Origin: Petrimonas sulfuriphila
GTDB lineage: Bacteria; Bacteroidota; Bacteroidia; Bacteroidales; Dysgonomonadaceae
Assembly (NCBI GenBank): GCA_038561985.1
Contig: CP073276.1
Span: 1,798,001 to 1,862,000 of the forward strand
Direction: 5' to 3'
Length of the DNA: 64,000 nt
Position 1 is the first letter of the stretch; every line of letters begins with the position of its first letter. The notes under the pieces are model-generated. The model was not told the origin of the DNA. It made no database searches and saw only the letters and a program-made list of their open reading frames with translations. Position numbers and translations under genes: made by a program. Below are positions 9,801 to 18,372 of the stretch, in pieces.

Positions 9801-10290
9801 TCAGTATCAGCCAGAAAACCAGTGCGGTGAGCATCGATGAAAAGGCATATACCTCACCCTCTACAGCTGAGAACCAGAACGTGTCGGAAAATGTGTAGAC
9901 CAGCGCACCTACCAGGCCGCTGCCGATCACGGCGATAGTTTGCCCAAGGCTGAACGCATCGTTTTTCTCCCCCATCACCAGTTTGCGGGTCAGGTGTGTG
10001 ATGGTCCAAAACAGGAAAAGGATGGTGAAAGCGCTCAGAAGGGCCGACATGCTGTTAACCATTTTTGCCACCTGTCCGGGATCGTTGGTGAATTGAGTGA
10101 ACAAGTTCCCGAGAAGCATAAAAATGGGTGCGCCGGGAGGATGCCCTACCTCCAGTTTGTAGGCCGATGAGATAAATTCGCCGCAGTCCCAGAAACTGGC
10201 CGTTGGTTCAATGGTCATCAGATAAACAACAGCGGCAATTACAAAAACAACCCAACCTGAAATTGTATTGATAAGTTTGTATTTTTTCAT
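6832..10290 (-). CDS. DUF2723 multi-spanning membrane protein with C-terminal TPR-like region
   Basis: This is a large (1152-residue) integral membrane protein of the DUF2723 group, a GT-C-like family (GT117) found in Bacteroidota and proposed to act as O-glycosyltransferases. The N-terminus MKKYKLINTISGWVVF is followed by the diagnostic TIEPTASFWDCGEFI and GHPPGAPIFMLLG motifs in the first external loop. About ten or more hydrophobic segments follow, and then a soluble part with helical TPR-like repeats near the end. An upstream in-frame ATG at 10347 is rejected because a TACCTTTG -7 element sits at 10330-10337, between it and the chosen ATG. The acceptor is unknown. Confidence 0.85.
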   Translation of the reverse strand: MKKYKLINTISGWVVFVIAAVVYLMTIEPTASFWDCGEFISSAYKLEVGHPPGAPIFMLLGNLFTQFTNDPGQVAKMVNSMSALLSAFTILFLFWTITHLTRKLVMGEKNDAFSLGQTIAVIGSGLVGALVYTFSDTFWFSAVEGEVYAFSSMLTALVFWLILKWEENAEKPDSDKWIVLIAYIMGLSIGVHLLNLLCIPAIVMVYYYKKTENPTWKGGLFSLFLSFGLILILMYGIIPGFTKVGGWFELFFVNTLGMSYNTGVAVYLILLVASIVWALFESISDRGDIKRARIAFLLSIGLSGILFIGGSIWLWLVLIATAIYFVFSKNKLNIKFLNLSMSSLLVILIGFSAYAIIPIRSSANTPLDLNSPEDVFSLGSYLNREQYGQTPIIYGTTYASQIVRDNQGRAEISKEKKSYSRVLQTAENQKDRYVESKIPTYKYTNTMLFPRMHTHPSEPGYGNHIQGYEIWGGITDRSKKPTLFDNLKFLFNYQINFMYWRYFMWNFSGRQNDIQGDGGITKGNWITGIKFIDGPILGLGPQDNIAPEVADSKGHNKYYLLPFLLGVIGIIYQLNLKRKGKQSFSIVFLLFFMTGLAIVLYLNQTPYEPRERDYAYAGSFYAYAIWVGIGVAGISRYLRNYIKNTTLSATLVSAACLLVPLQMAGQNWDDHDRSGRTLARDTGMNYLSSVEPDAILFTNGDNDTYPLWYAQETEGFRTDVRVTNLSFLQTEWYVDQMLRQAYESAPLPIKWDREKYWGDAASAAFVVTKNEIQNVLKQNNIPSISYGQYYDVNAYRDSIPLKEIMENLRTGQYKPANPFSTGDTQIIPSNRLYLNVDSATTDWKAFNSRPADKMFLNLGEKSALYRQEMMIMEMLTNINDDNWKRPIYYATTVDRNLYMNLQNSNFSLTGLAYQIVPGIPQSGGVNTEKAYDNLMNKFRWGGLEENPDIYLDETGRRMISTFRLYFNQLIEALTEEGKNDKAIAALDKVTTVMPGKAVAYGNDGIMFARAYYRLGETEKAQRLMDEIEERLQKNLSWYDRLTPRQISNTMVDIYYNVNSLLLIASVYQEFDKQKYKTYTDDLLQRAQTYYMQGAGYVGDVILKDITDSSIRGYYRSENDTAQRASEEATMQQALKLMQQFSPRLLEQYNKQQ

Positions 10291-10329
10291 TATTTCGTGA
10301 TAAAAATGATACTCAACCGAAAATTTGGA

Positions 10330-10337
10330 CAAAGGTA
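10330..10337 (-). promoter_or_regulatory. Promoter -7 of the DUF2723 operon
   Basis: TACCTTTG on the minus strand. Transcription would start around 10323, which excludes the ATG at 10347 and fixes the start at 10290. The 425-bp gap 10291-10715 otherwise holds the ndk promoter; no RNA gene was recognised there. Confidence 0.6.
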
Positions 10338-10578
10338 AGAAAAACAATTAGCAGATCTTATTAAAAAAAGAAAAAAAGCGATGCAGTGTCAATGAGTTGC
10401 TTACCAAAAAACAGTGGAGGGTGGGCGAAAAGTTATCCTTGTCGTAAATAATCAATTGCACTCAAACGAATGTTAACTGAACTATGCAAAAGTTAAAAGC
10501 GGTGATTTATGTTTTAAAACATGTTTCATTTTAAATAACAGCTAATGAGGTATTTGCCTCATTTTGTTAACAAAAATT

Positions 10579-10586
10579 TAACTTTG
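10579..10586 (+). promoter_or_regulatory. ndk promoter -7 element
   Basis: TAACTTTG, with a TTTG at 10553-10556 as a possible -33 element (22-bp gap). It lies 129 bp before the ndk ATG. Confidence 0.5.
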
Positions 10587-10715
10587 TTAGGGTTTGAGTG
10601 CCAAAATTTATTGAAAGATAATTTGGTCAAAAAAAAGGAAACAATTTACTTTGGTAAGGATTAAGGAAAAAAATCGTTATTCAAAGGTCATTTTCTTTTT
10701 TTATTGTCAGATTTA

Positions 10716-11177
10716 ATGGAGAAAACATTAGTAATTCTTAAGCCTTCGGCGGTACAACGGAGCATTGTAGGTGAAGTTGTTTCGCGGTTTGAAAAAAAAG
10801 GGCTTCAAATTGTGGGAATGAAGATGGTGTCTTTGTCTGACTCAATATTGGAAGAACATTATTCTCACTTAAAGGAAAAGCCATTCTTCAAACGCATCAA
10901 AGATTCAATGCAGGTAAGTCCGGTCATTGTTATGGCGTTGGAAGGTTTAGAAGCGGTTGAAGTGGTGAGGATGATGGCAGGGCCGACAAACGGAAGAAAA
11001 GCTCAGCCAGGAACCATTCGGGGAGACTACAGCGTCAGTGTGCAGGAGAATATTATTCATGCATCTGATTCTCCGGAGACGGCAGAGGCAGAATTGAAAC
11101 GCTTTTTTTTGGAAAACGAGATTTTTAACTATCCATCACCGGCTTTCGTTAATCTTTATGCTAACGATGAAGTCTGA
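10716..11177 (+). CDS. ndk: Nucleoside diphosphate kinase
   Basis: Ndk transfers the gamma-phosphate from ATP to other (d)NDPs through a phospho-histidine, balancing NTP pools in the cytoplasm. The 153-residue product has the usual length. It begins MEKTLVILKPSAVQRS and carries the active-site motif NIIHASDSPE with His115. RMMAGPTNG and PGTIRGDY are the nucleotide-binding stretches. The ATG at 10716 is preferred over an in-frame TTG four codons earlier because MEKTLVILKP matches the family N-terminus. The M23 endopeptidase gene follows after 54 bp. Confidence 0.95.
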   Translation: MEKTLVILKPSAVQRSIVGEVVSRFEKKGLQIVGMKMVSLSDSILEEHYSHLKEKPFFKRIKDSMQVSPVIVMALEGLEAVEVVRMMAGPTNGRKAQPGTIRGDYSVSVQENIIHASDSPETAEAELKRFFLENEIFNYPSPAFVNLYANDEV

Positions 11178-11231
11178 CATCAGTAAATTAATTAAGTTGT
11201 AACTAAAGGCCATTCTCAGCTATATCTTATT

Positions 11232-12245
11232 ATGGAGAGAGATAAGAATTTATCTAAGGTAAAAGTATTGTTTTCCGCCTCTTTGGTATTTTTTACGTTG
11301 AGCGCGTTCGCTCAATCAAAAGTGGAGTTATCCGCACAATCCAGACCGGAAGTTAATTACAAACAATTACACAGTGCAAGTTTAGGAAATCAGGAAGGAT
11401 TATTTGCCGACGGTATAAAGCTCAAAATGGACTTGTCTGTCCTTGAGGAAGCCGAAGCGGCTCGTGAAGCATTCGATGTAAACGAAATTCCGTGTGACGA
11501 TATTTACGGGGGAGTGTGGAAAAATGCCCATGTGGATATTTACGGTGCTTTAAAAAATGCTCCCGATTCTTTTATCGTCAACCTGACTAACTTTTCCATG
11601 CCTCACGTGGGAAGAATGACTTCAAACTTCGGAAGAAGGGGGAGCCGCCGCTACCATTACGGTATCGATTTGAAATTGCAGGTGGGCGACACCATCTACG
11701 CTGCTTTCGACGGAAAGGTCAGGGTGCAGCAATATGAACGGAGAGGGTATGGATATTATGCGGTAATACGTCACGTAAACGGATTGGAAACGGTTTACGG
11801 ACATTTATCGAAGTTTTTGGTGAAGGAAAACGACTTTGTCAAGTCGGGGCAACCCATCGCTTTGGGCGGGAACACCGGAAGGTCTACCGGTCCGCACCTG
11901 CACTTCGAGACCCGGTTCCTGGGAAAACCCATCAATCCGAATTACCTGATCGACTTCAACAACAAGGTGTGCCATCGCGACGAGTACCTGGTTACCAATT
12001 CGAGCTACAGAAAAACATCTCAAAGCAGCAGGGTGCTTACCAATGCCAGCAATTATAAAGAACCCACCTCTACCGCCAACAACAAATATGTTTCGGGAAC
12101 AGTGAAATATCACCGGATTAAAAGCGGAGATACGCTGGGAGCTATCGCCAGAAGACACGGCTTATCCGTATCGAGGTTGTGCAGCATGAACAACATTACC
12201 CCGAAGACCACGCTGCGGATAGGGAAATCGTTAAGAGTTTCATAA
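11232..12245 (+). CDS. M23 peptidoglycan endopeptidase with C-terminal LysM
   Basis: The predicted 337-residue protein is secreted (hydrophobic VLFSASLVFFTLSAFAQ near residues 12-28) and cuts peptidoglycan cross-bridges or controls other hydrolases. The M23 lysostaphin-type domain spans about 120-245. Its Zn ligands are visible: His142 and Asp146 (HYGID), His191 (YGHL) and the HLH of GPHLHFE at 222-224. A LysM repeat (HRIKSGDTLGAIARRHGLSV) at about 292-336 binds glycan strands. It follows ndk by 54 bp and is closed by a terminator at 12269. The complete metal site suggests an active enzyme rather than a degenerate EnvC/NlpD-like activator. Confidence 0.9.
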   Translation: MERDKNLSKVKVLFSASLVFFTLSAFAQSKVELSAQSRPEVNYKQLHSASLGNQEGLFADGIKLKMDLSVLEEAEAAREAFDVNEIPCDDIYGGVWKNAHVDIYGALKNAPDSFIVNLTNFSMPHVGRMTSNFGRRGSRRYHYGIDLKLQVGDTIYAAFDGKVRVQQYERRGYGYYAVIRHVNGLETVYGHLSKFLVKENDFVKSGQPIALGGNTGRSTGPHLHFETRFLGKPINPNYLIDFNNKVCHRDEYLVTNSSYRKTSQSSRVLTNASNYKEPTSTANNKYVSGTVKYHRIKSGDTLGAIARRHGLSVSRLCSMNNITPKTTLRIGKSLRVS

Positions 12246-12268
12246 AGTAGAATTTCTAATTAAGAGGG

Positions 12269-12308
12269 AAAGGTGCAGGAGGTTGAGCTTGTACCTTTTT
12301 CTTTTTTT
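12269..12308 (+). terminator. Rho-independent terminator after the M23 gene
   Basis: Arms 12269-12277 (AAAGGTGCA) and 12290-12298 (TGTACCTTT) pair over 9 positions with one G-T pair. A T-rich run to 12308 follows. Confidence 0.7.
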
Positions 12309-12311
12309 GTT

Positions 12312-12319
12312 TAACTTTG
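12312..12319 (+). promoter_or_regulatory. Promoter -7 of the DUF1599-DoxX unit
   Basis: TAACTTTG directly after the preceding terminator, 37 bp before the ATG at 12356. A TTG at 12289-12291 lies at suitable -33 spacing. Confidence 0.6.
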
Positions 12320-12355
12320 TGGCTTCATTAAAGATAAAAAAACAGTGCTATTCCT

Positions 12356-12901
12356 ATGAGTGAAACAAACCGGCAATTCGATGAGGTGATCGCCATTTGC
12401 AGAAACATGTTTGAGAAGAAGTCGAGTGATTACGGGCCTACATGGCGGATTTTACGTCCTGAATCGGTAACGGATCAGTTGTTGATTAAAGCCAACCGGA
12501 TTCGTTCACTGGAGATCAAGAAGGAAAGCAAGGTGGGCGAGGGTATCTTTCCGGAATTCATCGGAATAGTCAATTACGGCATTATGGGGTTGATACAGCT
12601 CGAGCTGGGGTATGCCGACAGTGTGGACATTACCAACGAAACAGCACTGCAGCTTTTCGATAAATACATCACCGCAGCTAAGGAGTTGATGTACGCCAAG
12701 AACTACGATTACGATGAAGCTTGGCGCAGTATGCGTGTCAGCTCATACACCGACTTGATACTGGCGAAACTGTTCCGGATCAAAGAGATGGAGAACAAGC
12801 AAGGGAAAACCATTGTGTCTGAAGGTATTGATGCTAACTATACGGATATCGTTAACTATGCCTTGTTTGGATTGATAAAACTCCATTTCGGGGAAGAATA
12901 G
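12356..12901 (+). CDS. DUF1599 protein with internal duplication
   Basis: This 181-residue cytoplasmic protein of family DUF1599 has no established function; the fold is thought to be related to all-alpha nucleotide modification enzymes. Two similar halves are visible. Residues 8-88 contain CRNMFEKKSSDYGPTWRILR and a GIVNYGIMGLIQLELG end. Residues 103-180 contain AKELMYAKNYDYDEAWRSMR and a DIVNYALFGLIKLHFG end. Each half carries a DYxxxWR motif, so the gene is a tandem duplication. It is first in a run with the DoxX-like gene (39-bp gap) and tpiA. No catalytic role is claimed. Confidence 0.82.
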   Translation: MSETNRQFDEVIAICRNMFEKKSSDYGPTWRILRPESVTDQLLIKANRIRSLEIKKESKVGEGIFPEFIGIVNYGIMGLIQLELGYADSVDITNETALQLFDKYITAAKELMYAKNYDYDEAWRSMRVSSYTDLILAKLFRIKEMENKQGKTIVSEGIDANYTDIVNYALFGLIKLHFGEE

Positions 12902-12940
12902 TTTTTTATAATTATCATTAATCAGTACAGAGGCTCAACG

Positions 12941-14257
12941 ATGAATTCCCGTGAAAAGCTTGTGAAATTTCTGACGGAATTGTCCCGGATTATTCTTGGG
13001 ATTACCTTTGCTTTTTCGGGATTTGTGAAAGCCGTTGACCCGTTGGGTTTCACCTATAAGATTCAGGATTATCTTGTTTCTTTTGACCTCCCGGGCCTGT
13101 TTCCCCTGGCGCTGCCGGCAGCCATTACCTTGGTTGTCCTTGAGTTTTCGCTGGGTGTTTTTTTGCTGCTGGGGATCTATCGCAAGCCCACTGTCCGGCT
13201 CGCGGCTGTTTTTATGGCTATCTTCCTTCCGCTCACGCTCTGGATTGCGTTGAAAAATCCGGTCAAGGATTGCGGTTGTTTTGGCGATGCGCTAATCATC
13301 AGTAATTGGGAGACGTTTTATAAAAATATCGTTTTAGGAGTTTGTGCGGTCGTTTTGCTACGCTATTACCCGAGAATCATGCCGTTGTTTTCTGTCGGAT
13401 CCGCCTGGAAGGCAGGTGCCTATACGGTTGTTTTTGGGTTTGCCTTTTCCGTTTACAACGTGGTTAAACTGCCTGTTTTCGATTTTCGTCCGTATCATAT
13501 CGGGGCCAATATTCCGGAAAACATGTATATCGATCCTGCAAAGGCCGATGTTGTGGAAAATATTTTTATTTACAGCAAGGGTGGGGTTGAACAGGAATTT
13601 ACAGAGGAGGACTATCCGTGGAACGACTCTACTTGGACGTTTGTGGAGATGAAGACCAAGCTGATTCAAGAGGGTGAGAAACCCAGGATAGAGGATTTTC
13701 AGGTCTCGGCATTGGCTTACGACAGTCTGTTGCAGGGTTTTGTTGCCGGAGACGATATTACACAGCAACTCTTGTCGGACACGGGCTATCAGTTTCTGAT
13801 GGTTTCGCATTCGTTGGAGGAGATGAACAAAAGACATCTGGACGATTTCAGGAAAGCAGCCGGGTTCGCGCAAAAAAAGGGTTACGGTTTTTATTGCCTT
13901 ACTTCGTCGCCGGTCGATTCTATCGAGGCGTGGAGTGCACGGCACCCCGCCGGTTTCCGCTTTGCTCATGCAGACGAAAGAGTGCTGAAAACGATGATCC
14001 GTTCCAACCCGGGATTGTTGTTACTGTCGGGCGGCAACGTCATCAATAAGTGGGACGACAGTGAAGTTCCCGATTTCGAATCGGAGCGGGGAGAAGAGTT
14101 GCTGAAAGCCAAGGGATGGAAAATGAACTTTTGGGGTAAACTGATGGTTATACTCCTGATATTTATTGTTCCGCTTTTACTGGTAAAACTGGAAGAATTT
14201 AAGGGAAAGCGGTCGGGGCTCCCGGCTATAAAAAAGGGCTATACTAAAAAAATATAG
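12941..14257 (+). CDS. DoxX/MauE-like membrane protein with large extracytoplasmic part
   Basis: This 438-residue protein belongs to a Bacteroidota group annotated BT_3928-like or DoxX family. The N-terminus has about four transmembrane helices (residues 10-150) with an FSGFVKAVDPLGFTYKI signature and the Cys motif KDCGCFGDAL near residue 110, as in MauE/VKOR-like redox membrane proteins. A fifth segment near 160-180 leads to a soluble region of about 220 residues with a weak thioredoxin-like look, and a final helix lies near 395-415. The vicinal cysteines suggest disulfide or quinone chemistry, but no substrate is known. It lies between the DUF1599 gene and tpiA. Confidence 0.75.
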   Translation: MNSREKLVKFLTELSRIILGITFAFSGFVKAVDPLGFTYKIQDYLVSFDLPGLFPLALPAAITLVVLEFSLGVFLLLGIYRKPTVRLAAVFMAIFLPLTLWIALKNPVKDCGCFGDALIISNWETFYKNIVLGVCAVVLLRYYPRIMPLFSVGSAWKAGAYTVVFGFAFSVYNVVKLPVFDFRPYHIGANIPENMYIDPAKADVVENIFIYSKGGVEQEFTEEDYPWNDSTWTFVEMKTKLIQEGEKPRIEDFQVSALAYDSLLQGFVAGDDITQQLLSDTGYQFLMVSHSLEEMNKRHLDDFRKAAGFAQKKGYGFYCLTSSPVDSIEAWSARHPAGFRFAHADERVLKTMIRSNPGLLLLSGGNVINKWDDSEVPDFESERGEELLKAKGWKMNFWGKLMVILLIFIVPLLLVKLEEFKGKRSGLPAIKKGYTKKI

Positions 14258-14388
14258 TTTCATATATATTCGTAGCTAATTTATTCAGCTAAAAATGAGG
14301 CATGTCAGTCGAGGGTTTAGCTCCCAATGCGATGATTTGGAAATTAAATAAACAATACGCACATTTATATATTATAAAAACAACAATT

Positions 14389-15144
14389 ATGAGAAAAAAG
14401 ATTGTAGCAGGCAACTGGAAAATGAACAAGAACCTGCAGGAAGGGTTGACATTGGCACAAGAGCTGGATGCGGCCTTAAAAGGGAAACAGGTGAATTGCG
14501 AGGTGGTTATCGGAACTCCGTTTATTCATCTGGCAAGCGTGGCTAATGCCATTGATACGGAAAAAATTGGCGTGGCAGCGCAAAACTGTGCCGACAAGGC
14601 ATCGGGAGCATACACCGGTGAGGTTTCGGCTGAGATGGTGGCCAGCACGGGAGCGAAATACGTGATTTTAGGGCACAGCGAACGCCGGGCATATTACCAC
14701 GAGACAGTAGGTATACTGAAAGAGAAAGTATTGTTAGCGCTGGAAAACAACCTTACCCCCATTTTCTGTATCGGAGAAGTGTTGGAAGAACGTGAAGCCA
14801 ACCGTCATTTCGATGTGGTTAAATCGCAGATTACATCGTCGTTGTTCGACTTGTCGAAAGAGGATTTCTCCAAGATCGTACTGGCTTATGAACCTGTTTG
14901 GGCCATCGGTACCGGAAAGACAGCAACGGCTGCCCAGGCACAGGAAATGCATGCGTTTATCCGCAAAACTCTGGCCGAAAAGTATGGGGAAGAGGTGGCT
15001 GAAAATACGTCCATCCTTTACGGAGGAAGCTGTAACGCGTCAAATGCGAAAGAATTATTTTCCAATCCCGATGTTGACGGCGGGTTAATTGGTGGAGCAT
15101 CCTTGGGGGTTGATAAGTTCATGCCCATTATAGAGGCTTTTTAA
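14389..15144 (+). CDS. tpiA: Triosephosphate isomerase
   Basis: TpiA interconverts dihydroxyacetone phosphate and glyceraldehyde 3-phosphate in glycolysis. The start is placed at the ATG at 14389 ([15 protein letters not shown]) rather than the in-frame ATG at 14302, because the protein then has the canonical 251 residues. The active-site Lys (GNWKMN), the catalytic His in LGHSERR and the catalytic Glu in [11 protein letters not shown] are all present, as is the phosphate-binding loop ILYGGS. The gap to the upstream gene is 131 bp with no clear -7 element, so it may be read from the DUF1599 promoter. A strong hairpin follows. Confidence 0.96.
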   Translation: MRKKIVAGNWKMNKNLQEGLTLAQELDAALKGKQVNCEVVIGTPFIHLASVANAIDTEKIGVAAQNCADKASGAYTGEVSAEMVASTGAKYVILGHSERRAYYHETVGILKEKVLLALENNLTPIFCIGEVLEEREANRHFDVVKSQITSSLFDLSKEDFSKIVLAYEPVWAIGTGKTATAAQAQEMHAFIRKTLAEKYGEEVAENTSILYGGSCNASNAKELFSNPDVDGGLIGGASLGVDKFMPIIEAF

Positions 15145-15159
15145 TGCATTAAAGAATTT

Positions 15160-15192
15160 TACCACAGATTTGAACTCAGGTCTGTGGTATTT
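15160..15192 (+). terminator. tpiA terminator, overlapping the next promoter
   Basis: A perfect 9-bp inverted repeat, TACCACAGA (15160-15168) and TCTGTGGTA (15181-15189), is followed by TTTC. The next gene's -7 element begins 7 bp after the second arm. Confidence 0.7.
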
Positions 15193-15195
15193 CTC

Positions 15196-15203
15196 TATCT
15201 TTG
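15196..15203 (+). promoter_or_regulatory. Promoter -7 of the SPOR-folE unit
   Basis: TATCTTTG, 17 bp before the ATG at 15220, so the leader is very short. TTTG at 15169-15172, in the loop of the terminator, is a possible -33. Confidence 0.6.
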
Positions 15204-15219
15204 CAGAAATTTTTTCACT

Positions 15220-15738
15220 ATGAAGTTTTCATACAACCTATTGCTTTTGCCGTTGTTGCTGGTATTTTGTCTTAACGCAACAGCACAATCGCAAAAACAA
15301 CACAAAGAGATCATAGCCGACCTGAATGCCGTAAAACCCGGTCAGGGCCGGGTGATGGTTTTTGAGGATAAAGCCATTGCGGAGGTGTTGGGACGGAGTA
15401 TGGCACCGGCGAGAACGGTTTACGCTACCGGTGACGGATCGGTTCAGTATGTGAAAATGCGGGGATTTAAGATTCAGGCATTCTCCGGAAACAACCAGCG
15501 GACTTCAAAAAATGAGGCATATTATAAACAGGGGCTCATAAATACGTCCTTTCCCGGACAGGAGACCGTTGTTACTTTTGATTCTCCTTTCTGGCGGCTG
15601 CGAGTTGGAAACTTTAAAACCCGCAAAGACGCTACCGCGGTTTTGAACGATATGCGGAAGACTTTTCCTGCTTTCGGCAAGGAGATGTACATTGTCATAG
15701 ATGAGGTGAAAATACCTGTCGATCAACTTCAAGAATAA
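15220..15738 (+). CDS. Secreted SPOR-domain protein
   Basis: The 172-residue product begins MKFSYNLLLLPLLLVFCLNATAQ, a clear signal peptide; an in-frame ATG at 15184 is upstream of the promoter element and is rejected. The C-terminal part (KMRGFKIQAFSGNNQRTSKN and FWRLRVGNFKTRKDATAVLN) has the two half-repeats of a SPOR domain. SPOR domains bind denuded peptidoglycan strands at the division septum. folE starts 8 bp after the stop, so the two genes are almost certainly co-transcribed, although no functional link is evident. Confidence 0.83.
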   Translation: MKFSYNLLLLPLLLVFCLNATAQSQKQHKEIIADLNAVKPGQGRVMVFEDKAIAEVLGRSMAPARTVYATGDGSVQYVKMRGFKIQAFSGNNQRTSKNEAYYKQGLINTSFPGQETVVTFDSPFWRLRVGNFKTRKDATAVLNDMRKTFPAFGKEMYIVIDEVKIPVDQLQE

Positions 15739-15746
15739 TTTAGCCC

Positions 15747-16319
15747 ATGTCGCCGGAAGAAACAGAGGACAGAAAGTCAATCATAGCGGATCACATGAAA
15801 GAGGTGATCACCCTGCTGGGTGAAGACGTAGCCCGTGATGGGCTGATCAAGACGCCCGACCGGGTAGCCAAAGCGATGCAACACCTGACAAGGGGGTATT
15901 ACCAGGACCCCGAAGAGATATTGCGTTCGGCACTGTTCCGGGAGAATTACCGGCAGATGGTTATCGTAAAGGATATCGACCTGTTCTCGTTATGTGAACA
16001 TCACCTGTTGCCGTTTTTCGGGAAAGCCCATGTGGCATATATCCCTGACGGATACATTACAGGATTAAGTAAAATTGCCCGGGTGGTGGATGTGTTTGCC
16101 CGGCGTTTGCAGGTTCAGGAACGGCTGACCACCCAGATCAAGGAGTGTATTCAGAAAACACTTAACCCGATGGGCGTGATGGTGGTGATTGAAGCCCAAC
16201 ATATGTGTATGCAGATGCGTGGTGTTGAAAAACAAAATTCCATCACCACTACTTCGGATTTTACCGGAGTTTTTAAAGAGCAAAAAACCCGGGAAGAGTT
16301 TATTGCCCTGATCAAATAA
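15747..16319 (+). CDS. folE: GTP cyclohydrolase I
   Basis: FolE converts GTP to 7,8-dihydroneopterin triphosphate, the first step of folate (and some deazaguanine) synthesis. The 190-residue protein has the Zn-binding Cys and His in [20 protein letters not shown], the second Zn ligand in [19 protein letters not shown] and the central [20 protein letters not shown]. Length and motifs are standard for type IA. The start ATG follows the SPOR gene by 8 bp. The 3' end faces typA with a 12-bp gap and no obvious terminator. Confidence 0.96.
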   Translation: MSPEETEDRKSIIADHMKEVITLLGEDVARDGLIKTPDRVAKAMQHLTRGYYQDPEEILRSALFRENYRQMVIVKDIDLFSLCEHHLLPFFGKAHVAYIPDGYITGLSKIARVVDVFARRLQVQERLTTQIKECIQKTLNPMGVMVVIEAQHMCMQMRGVEKQNSITTTSDFTGVFKEQKTREEFIALIK

Positions 16320-16331
16320 GCGGAGACGCTT

Positions 16332-18134
16332 CTAGACTTTCTTTGCCACCCTTTTCCGGTCGTTTTCGTCCAAAAGGATCTTTCGTATCCGGATGGCTTT
16401 GGGCGTAACTTCCACGTACTCATCTTCCTTGATGTATTCCAGTGCTTCCTCGAGGCTGAAAATTATCGGCGGAGCCAGTTGGGCTTTGTCATCGGTTCCC
16501 GATGCGCGTACGTTCGTCAGTTTTTTCGATTTGGTGACGTTTACCACTAAATCGCCTTCTTTGCTGTGCTCGCCGACCACCTGTCCTTCGTACACATCGG
16601 TCTGGGGTTCGATGAAGAAATGTCCCCGGTCCTGGAGCTTGTCCAGTGCATAGGCAAAGGCATTGCCCGATTCTCCGGCAATAATGGATCCGTTCTGGCG
16701 CTTTTCTATGTTGCCTTTCCAGGGTTGGAATTCCAGAAACCGGTGTGCCATGATGGCTTCCCCGGCAGAGAGCGTGAGAACGATATTGTTTAATCCGATA
16801 ATGCCGCGCGAGGGGATGGTAAACTCAATGTGCATGCGGTCGTTCTTGCTTTCCATGCTTTTCATTTCGCCTTTCCGCCGGGAGATAATATCGATGATTT
16901 TGCTTGCCGATTCTTCGGGAAGGTTTACAGTGAGTTGTTCTACCGGTTCGTATTTTTCCCCGGCGATCTCTTTGATGATCACCTGGGGCTGCCCCACCTG
17001 TAGTTCATAGCCTTCACGCCGCATGGTCTCGATCAGTACAGACAGATGGAGGACACCCCGTCCGAACACCGTCCATGAATCGGAGCTGCCGGTTTCTTCC
17101 ACACGCAACGCTAAGTTTTTATCCAACTCACGCATCAGTCTTTCGTAAATGTGGCGTGACGTCACGTACTTGCCGTCCTGTCCGAAAAAAGGAGAATTGT
17201 TGATGGTAAAGAGCATCGACATGGTGGGCTCGTCGATAGCAATCGGATCGAGCGGTTCCGGTTTCTCCAGGTTGGTGATCGTATCGCCGATATCAAACCC
17301 ATCGATACCGATCAACGCGCAAATATCACCCGACAAAACAGCATCGGTTTTGACCCTTCCCAATCCCTCGAACACATCTACTTCCTTTATCCGGATCTTG
17401 TTGATACTGCCATCGCGTTTACAAAGCGCATAATCCTTGTTGGGTTCAAGAGTGCCCCGGTGTACCCGGCCCACTGCGATCCGGCCCACGTAATTGGAAT
17501 AATCGAGTGAGGTGATGAGCATTTGCGGAGTCCCTTCCCGCGATTTGGGAGCGGGGATATATTTGACGATGGCGTCGAGCAGGGGAATAATGTTGGTTGA
17601 CGGTTTTTTCCAATCGTCGGACATCCATCCCTGTTTGGCCGAGCCGTAAACAGTAGGGAAGTCGAGCTGGTCTTCGGTAGCATCAAGGCTGAACATCAGG
17701 TCGAAAACGTTTTCCTGTACCTCTTCGGGGCGACAGTTAGGCTTGTCGATCTTGTTGATAACCAGGATCGGTTTTAATCCTATCTCTAACGCTTTTTGCA
17801 AAACAAAACGGGTTTGGGGCATGGGGCCTTCAAAAGCATCTACTACCAGCAGGCAGCCGTCGGCCATGTTCAGCACCCTTTCCACTTCACCGCCAAAATC
17901 GGCGTGTCCGGGTGTATCGATAATGTTTATTTTTACGTCTTTGTATTGAATGGAAACATTTTTGGATAAAATGGTGATGCCCCGCTCACGTTCCAGGTCG
18001 TTGCTATCAAGTATTAAATCTTCGGTGTGCTGATTTTCCCTGAACAGGTTTCCGGCCAGGAGCATTTTGTCCACCAGGGTAGTTTTACCATGATCAACGT
18101 GGGCGATAATGGCTATATTGCGTATTTTTTGCAT
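16332..18134 (-). CDS. typA: Ribosome-associated GTPase TypA/BipA
   Basis: TypA/BipA is an EF-G-like GTPase that helps ribosome assembly and stress adaptation. The 600-residue protein has G1 AHVDHGKTT at residues 11-19, G2/G3 ERGITI and [12 protein letters not shown], and G4 NKIDKPN. The beta-barrel domain, EF-G-like domains III and V, and the TypA-specific C-terminal domain ending [11 protein letters not shown] follow. A TACCTTTG promoter element lies 23 bp upstream of the ATG. It is divergent from the blaI-like gene, with 295 bp between start codons. Confidence 0.96.
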   Translation of the reverse strand: MQKIRNIAIIAHVDHGKTTLVDKMLLAGNLFRENQHTEDLILDSNDLERERGITILSKNVSIQYKDVKINIIDTPGHADFGGEVERVLNMADGCLLVVDAFEGPMPQTRFVLQKALEIGLKPILVINKIDKPNCRPEEVQENVFDLMFSLDATEDQLDFPTVYGSAKQGWMSDDWKKPSTNIIPLLDAIVKYIPAPKSREGTPQMLITSLDYSNYVGRIAVGRVHRGTLEPNKDYALCKRDGSINKIRIKEVDVFEGLGRVKTDAVLSGDICALIGIDGFDIGDTITNLEKPEPLDPIAIDEPTMSMLFTINNSPFFGQDGKYVTSRHIYERLMRELDKNLALRVEETGSSDSWTVFGRGVLHLSVLIETMRREGYELQVGQPQVIIKEIAGEKYEPVEQLTVNLPEESASKIIDIISRRKGEMKSMESKNDRMHIEFTIPSRGIIGLNNIVLTLSAGEAIMAHRFLEFQPWKGNIEKRQNGSIIAGESGNAFAYALDKLQDRGHFFIEPQTDVYEGQVVGEHSKEGDLVVNVTKSKKLTNVRASGTDDKAQLAPPIIFSLEEALEYIKEDEYVEVTPKAIRIRKILLDENDRKRVAKKV

Positions 18135-18156
18135 AAAACAATCTTTTTCTGGGATG

Positions 18157-18164
18157 CAAAGGTA
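18157..18164 (-). promoter_or_regulatory. typA promoter -7 element
   Basis: TACCTTTG on the minus strand, 23 bp from the start codon. Confidence 0.6.
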
Positions 18165-18324
18165 CGTTTTTTCATTGAAAAATTCGTAAGTTATTGAAAA
18201 ACTGTTTTAAATTTTTTGGTTGATCCGCAAAAGTTATGGATGCTCAGAAAACAGTTCCGGTTATTGAGCATATTCAAGGGCGTAAATGACATCTAATTTT
18301 TCTTTAACCGTTTACAACTATTAA

Positions 18325-18343
18325 AACAGTATATAAAACTGTT
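18325..18343. promoter_or_regulatory. Candidate BlaI-type operator
   Basis: The inverted repeat AACAGT-N7-ACTGTT lies about 30 bp upstream of the -33 region of the blaI-like gene, in AT-rich DNA. A wider pair, ACAACTAT (18314-18321) and ATAGTTGT (18369-18376), brackets it; the second copy overlaps the -33 element. BlaI/MecI repressors bind such dyads. The operator role is inferred from position. Confidence 0.4.
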
Positions 18344-18372
18344 ATATATAGTTATATTATTAATTTTTATAG

